NCBI GenBank assembly: GCA_013368315.1
Contig: JAACJM010000052.1
Location: 403,475-467,474, forward strand
Direction of reading: 5' to 3'
Origin: Tetrapyrgos nigripes
Taxonomy: Eukaryota > Basidiomycota > Agaricomycetes > Agaricales > Campanellaceae
Length of the DNA stretch: 64,000 nucleotides
A model generated the notes under the pieces. The model was not told the DNA's origin, did not search any database, and saw only the letters and a list, made by a program, of their open reading frames with translations. Position numbers and translations under genes: made by a program. Shown piece after piece: positions 24,067 to 35,821 of this stretch. Position 1 is the first letter of the stretch, and the number at the start of each line of letters is the position of its first letter.

Positions 24067-26088
24067 ATGCGTCTTTTGAATACGAAAACCCTCAAACTCG
24101 AGGAGTTTTATGCCGATATCCCGCGGTATGCGATTCTCTCTCATACCTGGGAGAAAGAGGAGGTCACTTTCCAGGATATCCAGAATCTCCAAATTGCAAG
24201 ACTCAAAGTCGGCTACGCCAAAGTTTGGAATGCATGTGCGCGAGCTAGGAATCACGACTTCGAGTGGATCTGGATTGACTCGTGCTGCATCAACAAGGAA
24301 AGCAGTGCTGAGCTTTCAGAGGCAATCAACTCCATGTACTAGTACTATGAGGACGCCATGGTTTGCTACGTCTACCTACGTGATGTTTCCATCAAGTTTC
24401 ACCCTCGGAATCCCAAGTCTACCTTCAAGGACAGTCGATGGTTCAAAAGGGGATGGACGTTGCAGGAGCTGCTTGCACCCCGGAATGTCGTATTCTTGGA
24501 CAAAGATTGGGTTAGGATTGGGACCAGGTGGACCTTACGCGATGTGGCCTCTGCAATCACATCCATTCCGGTGGAGGTCTTCGAAGGTCGGGATATCAAC
24601 GCATACAGTGTTGCTCAGAGGATGTCGTGGGCAGCGTTACGGGAGACGACGAGGCCAGAAGACCAAGCCTATAGCTTGATGGGGATATTTGGGGTCAGCA
24701 TGCCGCCAATCTATGGGGAAGGTGGTGCAAAGGCATTCATGCGACTGCAGCAGGAAATCATCAAGATATCTGATGACCGGAGCATCTTTGCCTGGGTTGC
24801 CGCGTCATCTGAGCACAATGAATACAGAGGATTGTTGGCCAGGTCACCTTACGAATTCAGGATGTCCGGTGAAGTGATGACTAGCGACTCAGATTGCATT
24901 GGAGACAGGTCATCGTATTCGTTTGGCAACAACGGTCTTCGCATCCATCTCCCTCTCGAAACCACTGGCGACTCCAGTCGCGGTGACGATGTCTTTCTTG
25001 CATCCCTACTTTGTCAGTCCGAGAACGGTAGTTTTTTGTCGTTCTATCTCCGAAGGACGAATCGGCAACAATACGTCCGGTGTTGTCCAGATCAGTTGGT
25101 CTTTAGACCTACACTCCTGCCCGTGCTCAACAACATTCAGGAGCTTACAGTTAGGGAAGTTCCTGTCACCCACAGGTCGCGATTTAACACCAGACCTCCT
25201 GCACTGATGTATCACGCCGACCTCCTCCCCTCCGCTCGACACTTCCTTTGCACCGACACCCTATTATCACCTATCGTTCATTCCTCCACAAGCAGAGCTT
25301 CCGTTCAACTTGAACCATGGTCATCATCCCGTTTACACAAGTTGACCTATAAAACTCCAGTTACCGAAGAGGCCTTCACCATTTATCTCAGTTTGGGAGA
25401 TTCACCTTACTATACCCTGCAACCTGGTGACCAAACCTTCGAGAGACCTCCTTTCTCTATCGATCCTTCTCGAGATGATGGAGCAATGGTGCGTCTGGGC
25501 AGTGGTGCTATATCTGTCCACTGCGAGGTGACAGGTCGGCTAGGCCGACGTCTCGAAATTGATTTCATAGACCAGGACAGTCTCGAAATCGACTTTTGGA
25601 CACAGGCCCTGCAACCTCCACTTTCAGGCTTTATCGTGCCATCTAAAATGGAACTTAGGACTCGTTTAATATTAGGAGGGAATACACTTGATAGAACGAT
25701 TCAGCTGATAAGAGTCTATCCCTCCGATTTCTATATGAAGACGTTCCAAGATATGGCATATATTCCTATGTCTACTACAGATGATGGTGACACTGCGCTT
25801 CCCTTCCACATTCTTTCATATGGCACAGAAGATGGCGAACCCGCCTTTCATGTTCTCGTTGGGCTCCTGGGCTCATCCGGGACACCTTGGACAGACGTCG
25901 TTACTCACCCGAAACCGGAACAAGTATACCAATCCTATGGCAATGGGTCAAGGGCTTATAAACCACAGATAAAAAGATTTGTTCGGTTTGATGGGGACTG
26001 TCAAGGTGATTTGACTGCTTCGGTCCAAGAGAGGTCAAGTCTACAGCTTGGAACACATTTACTTCACCTGGACTGGGAGGCATACTAG
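24067..26088 (+). pseudogene. HET-domain gene 1 with one in-frame stop
   Basis: Heterokaryon-incompatibility (HET) family, whose domain mediates non-self recognition reactions in fungi. Residues 1-92 (MRLLNTKTLKLEEF, YAILSHTWEKEEVTF, IWIDSCCINKESS) end at a TAG at 24340-24342. The same frame then runs uninterrupted to 26088 (RGWTLQELLAPRNVVF, MSWAALRETTRPEDQAYSL, GIFGVSMPPIYGEGG). At the stop, the paralogue at 27262-29327 has Gln in the block SMYQCYED, so a CAG-to-TAG change explains it. Apart from that codon the gene would encode 673 residues without introns. The C-terminal part has no recognised domain. It faces away from the oxidase gene. A rare natural readthrough cannot be excluded. Confidence 0.85.
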
Positions 26089-27261
26089 GTGGTGTAAATA
26101 CATAGGTATAGAGGTATACGGAGTGTGGACGACGCAGGACACGTTGAGGAAGCTCGACGAGGCTACAGCGACGTGTTTAGCATAGACTGACACAGAATTC
26201 CTAGTACATCAATAGTACATACAGCGAAAACACAAAATTTGACCATCTACAGCTTTGGCGGGTCTCTGCCTTTCGCTCACTATCCTGGCCCTTCTCTCCC
26301 TTGACGTCCTTCTTAGTCTGGTACCGAGACTACGTTCTTCTCATCTTCGGTCTGAGATGTCGTCTCTGTCTTCGGCGTGTCTGTCTCAGTCTGAAGCCGA
26401 GTTTCCTCAGCGTTACTATGTTTCTTCCCAATGCTGTCTTCTGAGCCAAAACCTCCTCTTCGCCTTCTGCTTCTTTTCAATACCCCGGACTACCCAATCT
26501 AAAACCATCTCTTTCTCAAGCTTCTCAATCAGTCTGTTCATTTCTTCCTCTGCTTCAAGGTGTTTTCTCTTCTTGTCTTTGTCCTTCCCGTCCTTGCTCC
26601 TCCAAATCCTTTACGCTGCCATTAGTTTCTTCCCAATTTCAAAGCTTCATCAACTCGTCCTCTCAGCCAAGCTCTTTACACAGTTCTCTGATGATGTCGT
26701 CACATTTCCCTGATAAGACGAAATCATCCGGGTCTTCGCGGTCACCAAAGTCACCAACTAGGTTCTAGGTCAAGATTGATGAGAGCTCGAGGACAGGGAT
26801 AAAGTGCTACTTAGTCCGACGAAAGGATACACGATAGGAGACGTCCTAATGACGGACTTGGGATAAGTATTGACACGGAAAACGCTTCAAGGAGTTGTCA
26901 GGGAGCTAGAAGATTTTTACTCAGGTTGGACGAACCAGGACGAACAGAAAAAGCAAAGACAGATACACTTCAAGTTTCCCTCGCGAAAAGTACTATGGAG
27001 TGCGGCCAGAGTTAAGGAATGACATCAAGCGGTGCGGACGGCGCTAGTACATATAGAAAAATACATCCAAGCTACGACTCGGAACACGTAGGGAATGCGT
27101 GGGTTGATCAATAAGTCGTGACTCGGTGATAAGAAATAAAAGTATCACTCCTCTTCTCCTGACTAGACGAGAAAGGAAATATAATGCCAGAACACGAACT
27201 TTCAATTGGTACTGTATGCGCCAGAAAATCAAATCATTATGCTCAGACAGAGTCGTAAGGT
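26089..27261. other. Spacer between the two HET genes
   Basis: No intact gene. On the minus strand, about 26240-26640, interrupted frames are rich in Lys and Glu (for example EAEEEMNRLIEKLEKEMV) and could be remains of a coiled-coil gene. Stops and frame changes separate the pieces. The rest (26700-27260) shows nothing recognisable. Confidence 0.4.
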
Positions 27262-29327
27262 TCAATCAGTCTTCGCCCCCCAATGCATGCGCAACGAGTA
27301 ATCCCCCAACTGCAGATTTTTAGTGCTCTTGATCACAGCAAACAGAGAGTAGCCCGTAAACTTGGCCTCCGCAAATTCTTCGCCCTTCAATCGCTTCCCG
27401 GCCCTTGGCCCAAAGTCGAGATAGGATTTCCAAACACTTTCAGAAGTTTCGTGAGAGGAAGTGTCTTGTACAACAATATCAGTCCAAACTGAAGATCCTT
27501 GGAGCCCAAATGCGACGTGAATTATTCGTGGGTCGAATGGATCACATCGGTATGTAAATAGGCGGAACATAGGACAACTGCATTCCTTCGGATCATCGGG
27601 ACGTGGTCGGAAGATGGTAGCATAGACCATATCTTGAGTAATCCTACCAAAGGGATCAGGTGGAAAGATCCCTTGGAACTTGAGATGATAATCGGAGGAG
27701 TCTATGCTCAACATGGAATGAACTATTACGCCCAAATCAGGGAGTTGCAATGGACCAGTCCAGAGGCGAATTTCAGGGTCATCTTTTGCAAGATAACCAA
27801 CGTCTATCTTCTCCTGCGAATATCCTCTCCTCTCAGACGTAATTATTATGTAGTTTCCGCTTTTCAGTTTCCCCAGATGTGTATCCCCTGGACCTCCAAT
27901 CCATTTGTCACCAATAGACAGGGAAGGTCGGTCATTTATACAGGCGATGAGGAAAGAATCTCCAGTTTTCTGAGACTGGTACCGAACCACATCCTCTTTA
28001 AATGGTCCCAATGATAGAAATACTGTATGTGTACTGGAGATGTTGCTTTTACCAAAGGCTGGTCCCTGAGGAAAGAAGTCCCAAGCCGATTGAAGAAGTT
28101 CAATTTTGTACCGTGATGTCAAACTGGATGTATTCGAGGCTCGGACCCTGCGCCCTGTGACAAGACGCTCTGTGACGGTGAGCTCCCGAATGTCATCCAT
28201 TGGCAGCGGTGAGCTTGTCAAGAATACTTCGTCTGCATAACACCGTACATATTGATGTCCACTTGTCTTTCGGAGATAAATAGTCAAGTGACTACCACCT
28301 CTCGTGGACTGGCAGAGTAGGTGTGCAAGGAAGATGGGTTCGCCAAAGTGCTCGGAGCTAAAAGGGATGGGATTGAGAGGAAGATGGATATGCAGGCTGT
28401 TGTTATTGAAGGAATAGGATGATTTGTTGCCAATGAGTTCCACATTTGAAGTCTGCACATCGCCTGACATCCTAAATTCATAGGGTGATCGAGCTAGCAA
28501 ACCCCTTGTCTCATCTTTCTTGGCCTGGGGAGTATAATAGTTCTCCCACTGCTTCTCCAACCCCTTCAGCTCCTTCTTCATGGGCCGTGCTGCAACCCAA
28601 GCAAAGATGCTGCGATCATCAGAAATTCTGATAATCTCCTGCTGTAGCCGCATGAAGGCTTTGACCCCACCCTCCCCATAGATTGGTGACATACTGACAC
28701 CAAAAATCCCCAACAAACAATATGCTTGGTCCTCTGGCCTCGTAGTCTCTCGAAACGCAGCCCATGACATCCTCTGAGCGACACTGTATTCATCGATAAT
28801 CCGTCCTTCGAACACGTCTACTGGGATGCCAGTAGCTACTGAGACTACTTCCCGCAACCCCCATCTGGTCCCAATCCTTTCCCAGTCCTTATCCAAAAAC
28901 ATGACATACTCAGGTGCGAGCAACTCCTGAAGCGTCCAACCCCTCCTGAACCATCTACTGTCTCTGAAGTTGGATTTTTCGGTTCCAGGATGATACTCTC
29001 CAGAGACATCAGATAGGTAGACGTAACAAATTGCTGCGTCCTCGTAACACTGGTACATTGAGTTGAGCGCTTCGGAGAGCTCGGTGCTGCTTTCCTTGTT
29101 GATACAACACGAGTCGATCCAGATCCAATCAAAGTGATAGCGACGAGCACGGAGACAAGCGTTCTTGACTTTATGCCAGCCGGCTTTGGACTGAGCGGTC
29201 TTGAGGTTCTGGATATCCTGAAAGGTAACCTCTTCCTGCTCCCAAGTGTGAGAGAGAGGATAGCATAGCACGGAATATCCGTGAAGAACTCCTTGACTGT
29301 GAAGTATTTCGTGTTTAAGAGACGCAT
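27262..29327 (-). pseudogene. HET-domain gene 2 with an N-terminal frameshift
   Basis: Paralogue of HET gene 1, on the opposite strand. The ATG at 29327 starts MRLLNTKYFTVKEFFTDIP, equal in plan to gene 1. The frame is lost at a CT run (AGAGAGAG at 29251-29258 on the plus strand), which holds one extra dinucleotide compared with gene 1. From SHTWEQEEVTF onward the domain continues in another frame to the stop at 27262. Without those two bases the span is 687 residues, a whole number of codons. The long open frame that runs upstream to 29451 starts at GTG and is not HET-like before SHTW. Compared with gene 1 it has an insert (about KKELKGLEKQWENYYTPQAK). Two-base slippage in a microsatellite is the simplest cause. 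Confidence 0.83.
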
Positions 29328-30600
29328 AACGGAGGAAGTATCGAGAGTTGACCTTAAAAACGAAGGGTTCAAAGAAATCCGACTGAGGAAAGAGTGTCGA
29401 GTACTTACTGTAGTGAGGGTTCAGGACAATCTGTTGGGAAAGCTCAACCACAGCTTAGGCCTTTATACACTGTTCATAGACGCTGCCAGTTATGCTGACA
29501 CACTGCACGATCTGTCAGCATAACTGTCAATATAATTCATGAGCAGCGTGACATTGATTACACACCTTCAGAACGGTTCTTCAGCCAAAAATACAATTCC
29601 TGTGTTTGCCCTTGGCCAGCCACAGTGACCTTCACCAACTCGGATGAGGTATGCTGGCACATGCACCCCGAAGCTATCCCTACTCCTCCCAATCATAATC
29701 CATGACCGTCCTCCAAGCGACCATTTCCATCCTATCTCTTCTTTACTTAACCCCCTTAAGGCTTATACCCACTTACCACCTCAAGGATTCTTTCAACACC
29801 ACTTCCCGAACAATGAAATTCCAGTACCTCAATCAGTTTGGTTCGATAGCAGCTGTAAAGACGTGCTCATGACTGAGGCAATGGCAAGCCCATGCGGAAG
29901 GTGGGAGGATGCAGGTTTTGGAGATATGTTTTTAACCCGGTGAATGTGTCGTTGAGATTCATTGCTGAGGCAAGGCCAGGAATGCGGAAGGAGGGAGGAT
30001 GCATGTTTTGAGGGTACGCATTTGACCCGGTGACAGTGTCGTTGAGACTCATTGCTGAGGCTAGAACATGCGGAAGGAGGGAGGACGGAGGATAATGTCT
30101 CGGTGATCGACTCCTTGGTATTTTATAAAAGCAATCTATTCATGATATAAGTGATGATGAAAATAAACTACCTAAAGCTTGGTCACTGGCAGGGGTTCTA
30201 ACCATGGAAGGATGTGAACGTGAACGTGAGGTAGACCGCGAATTAAGCAAAGGAGACGTGAAGAAGGCATACCATAACGACGTGGTTTATCCGATGCGCA
30301 CCGTTGATTGACTTTTGCACATCCCATTGCTCCAACTCGAGAGGTACCAACATTCGTAAAGCGGCGTTCTCGTCGACAATTTCGGATGTGTTGTTAGGTA
30401 CATTTTCGATGGGTCTGCGAAGAGAGACTTGGAGTATGAGCATAATACATCTGAGTCCCATAATGACAACTCACCGATGTAGAGGAATCACTGAAGCAGA
30501 CTGGACAATATTTGTGGAAAGGATAAAGTTAGATATTCTGTCATTAAGAGATCGGGTCAGCTCTGGTAAATTTATATCATAGAACTAGCACAGACGAAAC
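29328..30600. other. Spacer with the minisatellite, otherwise no gene
   Basis: Upstream flank of HET gene 2. Apart from the minisatellite at 29872-30105, only short motif-free frames are present. Confidence 0.4.
29872..30105. repeat. Minisatellite with a unit of about 86-90 bases
   Basis: Three tandem copies begin with ATGCGGAAGG(T/A)GGGAGGA at 29892, 29982 and 30068. The third is partial. Each full unit goes on through a TTTGACCCGGTGA.(A)TGTCGTTGAGA.TCATTGCTGAGGC phrase. The copies differ by a few substitutions and small indels. Confidence 0.8.
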
Positions 30601-31140
30601 GATATCAAAAAAAGGGGAAATCTATTCCCGCCGCTACTATGGGAGGACATAGTAAGCAACAGCCAGTACCAACAGTGGGGGACAAGTGGGATATCTCTCG
30701 CGCGGTACCACGGTCGAACGTATTTGAAGATTTTCCTATTCCCAACCGGTCTAACCTCGCAGATCATGAGATTGAAATCCCCATAAATGTGTCCTATACT
30801 CGGTTCGTTTCTGTACGCCGGATAATCCATCTTCGACCTGTTGTAATCTCCGTAATCCAAAAAACTTTAGTGACGGTCATATCGCGCCTGTCATACTTGA
30901 TCCACTCTGCTATGCCCGAGTCCGCCACTGACCCGTCAACCATCGTCTCCAGAAAGCTCTAGTCGTCTATAGCACTTCCAGTCAACTCGTCAATGATATA
31001 CTCGGACATGGCCAAGTTATCAAAATCACTGTCGTAAATAGCACGCAAGTAGGCCTTGAGACTCAGGGATTTCCAGATGTCATAGATGAGTTTGTCGTTC
31101 CCCGTTTCAGGAGACACAGGATTCTCTGGGTAGCTTCCTT
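30600..31140 (-). pseudogene. Eroded third copy of the 2OG-Fe(II) oxygenase
   Basis: On the minus strand, pieces match the C-terminal exon of the oxygenase genes at 35822-37282 and 40743-42179. About 30738-30860 reads YRNEPSIGHIYGDF and CEVRPVGNRK, compared with YGNEPSIAHVYGDF and CEVGPVQNRK in copy 1. About 30985-31110 matches the DNA around YEDDGGLAMSEYIIDD. The pieces are in different frames with the middle missing, and no upstream exons were found. Confidence 0.75.
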
Positions 31141-32200
31141 GTTCTCATCGGAGGAGCGGTAATATGAGCATGCAGGGGATTAAGACGATCGCATTAGTCC
31201 ACACGCAGACCGAGGGTACAATGGTATTTCCATATGTAAAAGAAGGTGGCGGCCAAGATACATAGGTTTAGGCCCTTCGACACGTCTCGTGTGCAGAGCA
31301 CAATTTGACTCATGTGAGTGTGTGGTTGATGGACGATGGACGATGGGCAAGAACTTTGAAGGAGCCGAATTGATAGAGAATGCGATGGGTCAGTGGTTTG
31401 GCATGTCGCAGACGGGGTTTGTCCTGCAAGTTGTAATTTGTCGAAGTCGGGTGTAGACAATAACATCTATACGCTCCTCGAAGCCTTCCGACTGGTCTTG
31501 TTCATTGTCCGGCAGGGAAACGCTAAGATGAGTTGTTTTTGCAATTGACTGGAACGGTACGCATCTTTTTGGAAAGGACAGAAGGAGTATATATTTGAAG
31601 TTATGATGATATACGATGAGAACTAGTATGCTCCGGAGCTGAACAGATGTATGAATCTAGGCCAATCTGCTGTAAGGTCGGTCGGTGCTCAAGTGACGTA
31701 AAAAAGTAGATGAGGAACGCACCATACGCGATCAGAACGATTTGTGAGGTTGATAGTCTTGAATCTTGGAACTGGGCATGGTCAAGAAGAAAAAGGGCAC
31801 TAGCGTCCAATTCCACCTATTTGGCGACGCCACCAGCGACAAACAAGGGTTCGCGTGCGTGCGCGTCGGAAACATTCCACCAACGTCGCTGCCCATACCA
31901 CATACCTCTCTGCTTTCGAACTCTTACTTGTCCGCTGATGATTGCTGATTCTGCTAGTTCCATCAATATTTATCGGCGTTTTGTGACCGATTGCACCTAG
32001 TCGTTAATTCCCATTTCTATCAAACTTTCAATTTCAATGAATTTCAATGCACCTGCACCTCCTGATCCCATGATGCCTACCATACGTTCTTCCTCTTCCC
32101 CTGAACAGGTCATGCTATGATGACATTGGAAGAAGACCAGCAGCTACATAAAAAGCCCCCTCGAGGAAGATGACCACCTTCGCCCATTTCACGGTCGGAT
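31141..32200. other. Spacer before the GH106-like gene
   Basis: No supported gene. A short minus-strand frame at 31601-31816 contains a hydrophobic stretch (STSQIVLIAYGAFLIYFF) but has no homologue that I recognise. The last 150 bases are the promoter of the glycosidase gene. Confidence 0.4.
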
Positions 32201-35200
32201 ATGCATTCAAGTGCATCGTCAATTCTACTTCCACTTCTCCTCTGCGCAAGCTTTACACGATCTCAGAATTTGCCACAGAATCTACCCCGAGGGTCTTTCC
32301 AGTCCCCAAAGACCGGTGTGAAGTGGAGGTATTGGATTGAAGATGCTGGCGTCGACCTCGATACCCTACATTTTGATGTAGCTGAGATGGCTCGTGTGGG
32401 TTCTTCAGGATTCGAATTGCTCAGGTATGTCGTATCAGTTTTCCTGCTTCCATTGTACTTAGGCAACAGTTGCCTCTTAGCTATCAATCTTATGGCGGGA
32501 ACGTCGTTCTTGATCCGACAGATTATGCCTTTGGTTCCGAACGTTTCGTCACCGTTACTGCGACTTTGGTAGAGGCAGCGCAGGAAAATAACCTCACTAT
32601 CGACTTCACCCTCGGCCCGGACCAAGGTGCAGGTGTTCCTGTCTTTCCTGATGATGTAGACATGGAAGGAATGAGCACCGAGATGGTATTCGGCTCTCAC
32701 TTCATTCAGCCTGGAGATTCCTTTGACGGACCACTCCCTCCTCCTACCATCCTCGGATTCTTCGGCTTTGTCACTGCAAATATCACGAAGATGAACCTCG
32801 TCGGCGTCATTGGGGCTGAACTAGCTGGCGATGCAAACGCGAGTGCCGCGCGTGTATCCTTGAATTTCAACACCGTAGTCGACCTTACCGATCAGGTCCA
32901 AGGCTCAGTAGCAGATGGAACTGCTTCTGTCTCCTGGACTCCTTCCAACAACACCAGTGTTCTTCTCAGCTTCTTCTCTCGTCGAAATGGCTTTCCAGAG
33001 GCTAAACCAGGCTTTAACGGCGCTCAGCCTGACAAGCCTGGCTCATGGGGCTCATGGGTCGTTGATCACTTTTCTGCAAAAGGTGCCAATGTGTCGGCTT
33101 CCTTTATGCAGAGTAACCTTCTGAGTCAACAAGGCATTGGCGATTTGTTGAGACAGCCTGGGGTTGGGCAGTACATGTGGGAGGATAGTATGGAATTTAC
33201 TGCGCAGCTATTTTGGACAGATGGGTTACCGCAGAGATTTATGGAGCGGCACGGATACAATGTTTCTATCGCATTGCCAGTGTTGCATACTGTTGGAGGT
33301 GAGTTTTTACGTCACCGTCGCGAGCATACAAGGTCTAATATACGAACAGGGACTATATTCAGCCCAGTACCAAACCAGATTTTTGATTATGGTACTTCGA
33401 TCAACTGGGCGAAATTTACTGAAGATTATAAGGACACTTTAGTATGTGACCAAAAACTACGAACTAGAACTAGGACTGAGTGCTGAAACCTCCTCTCAGA
33501 CCTCTCTCTATATGGACTACATGTCCGCTTTCTCACAATGGGCTCGCTCAGTTGGTATGACATTCTCCAATCAACCAGGGTACAACTTCCACCTAGATGT
33601 TGCTGCATCAGCTGCGATTCCAGACACGCCTGAAATCGAGTCTCTTGCTCTCCCTTTTATCGACCAGGCCAGGCAGCTTTCCGGAGGTGTCCATCTTGGT
33701 AATCATACGATTTTCTCTAGTGAGACTGGAGCTCGCGGTGGAGCCAATGCGCTCAGAATGATAGACCTCTTGGAAGATGCAAAGACACAGTACGCTGGAG
33801 GAGTCAATGTAGCGCTTCTACATGGTTTTCCGTACTCGGGAGACTATGCTAATACGACGTGGCCTGGTTTCACTACATTTAGGTGTGTCTTGCTTTCCCT
33901 TCAGACTTTAGATCTCTATATCTGACTTCGAAAATGCCTCCAGCTATCTGTTTACTGAAATGCATGGTCCGAGGAATCCAGCTTGGGATTACTACCGCGA
34001 ATACCTCGACTTTCTAGCACGTACACAATATATTCTGCAAGCAGGTGTAGCCAAGGTGGACCTTGCTATATACCGCAAGGATTACGATATTACCACCAAC
34101 GCCCCTTTCCAAGGAACTTCGTTGATCAGCGCTGGGTATTCCTACGAATATGTCAGTCCAGAGAACCTCAAGCTTCCTGGAGTTTCCGTTGTCAATGGAC
34201 GTCTCGCAGCTACCGGCCCAGCCTATAAAGCCCTCATTCTATCTCGGATTCAGAATATCACTGCGGATGCTGCTCAAGCCCTCGTCGATTTTGCTGGCAG
34301 TGGGCTGCCCATCATCTTCGTCGGGTCAGTGCCAGATGATATTCCAGGTTTTGAAGTGGGAGATTCGCAGAAGACGCACGCGCAGAGTTTGATGGATCAG
34401 CTTGTTGGCAAGTCCAGCGTGGCTGTTGTCGACACTGAGGACGATGTCACCGGTGCTCTGGTACAACTTGGTGTCTCATCTGCTGCGTCTGCCAATCCAA
34501 AGACTGCGAATCTGTACACTGTTGTACGAGAAGTCCAGGGAGAATCCGATGCTGACAGAACAAGTCATTTTTATCTATTCAACTCCAACCGTGGCTCCAC
34601 ACCCGGACCAATCGACTTCACGTTGACCTTAAATCCTGGTTTCATAGGGACGCCCTATGCATTGGATCCATGGACTGGAGAGGTCAATCCTGTAGCGCTG
34701 TACACTGTCGACGACAAAGGAATAATCAACATTCCTTCCATTTCCCTCGCTCCAGCGCAGACAGCGTTGTTCACCGTCACCACCCTCTCTTCGTTTGAAG
34801 GCGTGATTGCACCGACGACCCATCTCACCAATGTCGGCGAAGGTGTCAGTGCTGTCGCTTTGTCCACTGGTGTCGAGTTGCGCTCTTTCCAAGACGGGGA
34901 TGCAGAGGTTACTTTTTCTAATGGCTCAACCCAGACCGTCAGTCTCTCGTTAAGTGGCGAGAGTACAAGGGACCTGGATGGCTGGCAGCTCAATATCACT
35001 GCATGGACACCTCCTGCCGATCTAAGCCAGAATAAAACCCAGTCCGTCCTGGTCCCAATGTCGCCTATCAACCTTACCCAAGGTCTCGTTCCATGGAATC
35101 AGCTCGAGGGCTTGGCGAATGTTTCTGGCGTTGGAACATATATGACTACCTTTGAGTGGGATCATGCTGAGGATAGTGGAGTCGGGGTCCAGTTGGACTT

Positions 35201-35538
35201 TGGGGAAGTCTTCCACACCATCAAAGCCTGGATAAATGGTGTCCAGGTTCCAACGGCAGATCCTACAAACCCTGTTGTGGATGTATCTGATTTCCTGAAG
35301 CAAGGAAGCAATGATATCCGAGTGGATGCAGCGAGCACTTTGTTGAATGTTCTTAATTCGGTGAGTGTTTTGGCGTATAATATTGTCGGGTAGTTTGGAC
35401 TCACGGGTGATTCTCTAGGTGGGTACGGCTGTTGTCACTCTTGGTGAACCACGAACGGTTTCTCTAACCAACCAGCAATATGGATTGGTGGCCCCTGTCA
35501 GGCTGATACCGTATGCGCGGGCTGTTATATCCTTGTGA
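32201..35538 (+). CDS. Secreted GH106-like (alpha-L-rhamnosidase type) enzyme
   Basis: Large extracellular glycoside hydrolase, probably acting on rhamnose-containing plant polysaccharides. Six exons, with introns 32425-32480, 33299-33349, 33442-33499, 33883-33943 and 35361-35418, sum exactly to 1017 residues. The ATG at 32201 starts a signal peptide (MHSSASSILLPLLLCASFTRS). The mature N-terminus (VKWRYWIEDAGVD) and the middle (WEDSMEFTAQLFWTDGLPQR, FLARTQYILQAGVAKVDLAI) look like GH106-type proteins with their barrel. The C-terminal part has beta-rich modules with a galactose-binding-like end (GVGVQLDFGEVFHTIKAWIN). Many Asn sequons suggest secretion. The second intron is 51 bases, stopless and in phase. 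A fragment of a paralogue lies at 12040-12285. Assignment to GH106 is from general resemblance; other clan members are possible. Confidence 0.72.
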
Positions 35539-35821
35539 GGTTCACGCAATAACTCTGCTATATTGGTAATTGGAAATGTATCTGTGTGTAAGGATCTGAA
35601 TCCCGACAAGCCCTCTTTCATTTTCCATTAAGTCGTCGTGCTTCTGCCACAACTCAACACAAACGATGATTTTTCGAATGTTGACATTGATACAAGGCAT
35701 GTATGATACGTCAAAATAACCAGTGGCAATTCGTGTTTTTAGTTGTGTCCGGTGAAAAAATACACTTCCTTCGAGTCAGTGTGGCTGCTTCATGTACTTA
35801 TCTACATACAGTACTGCGAAT

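Noticed and set aside
29328..29451. Upstream extension of HET gene 2 (from 29451) as its true N-terminus
   Set aside because: It begins at GTG, not ATG, and is unlike HET proteins; the MRLLNT start at 29327 in another frame matches gene 1.
31601..31816. Minus-strand frame with a hydrophobic segment
   Set aside because: A single hydrophobic run without a family match or credible splice partners.
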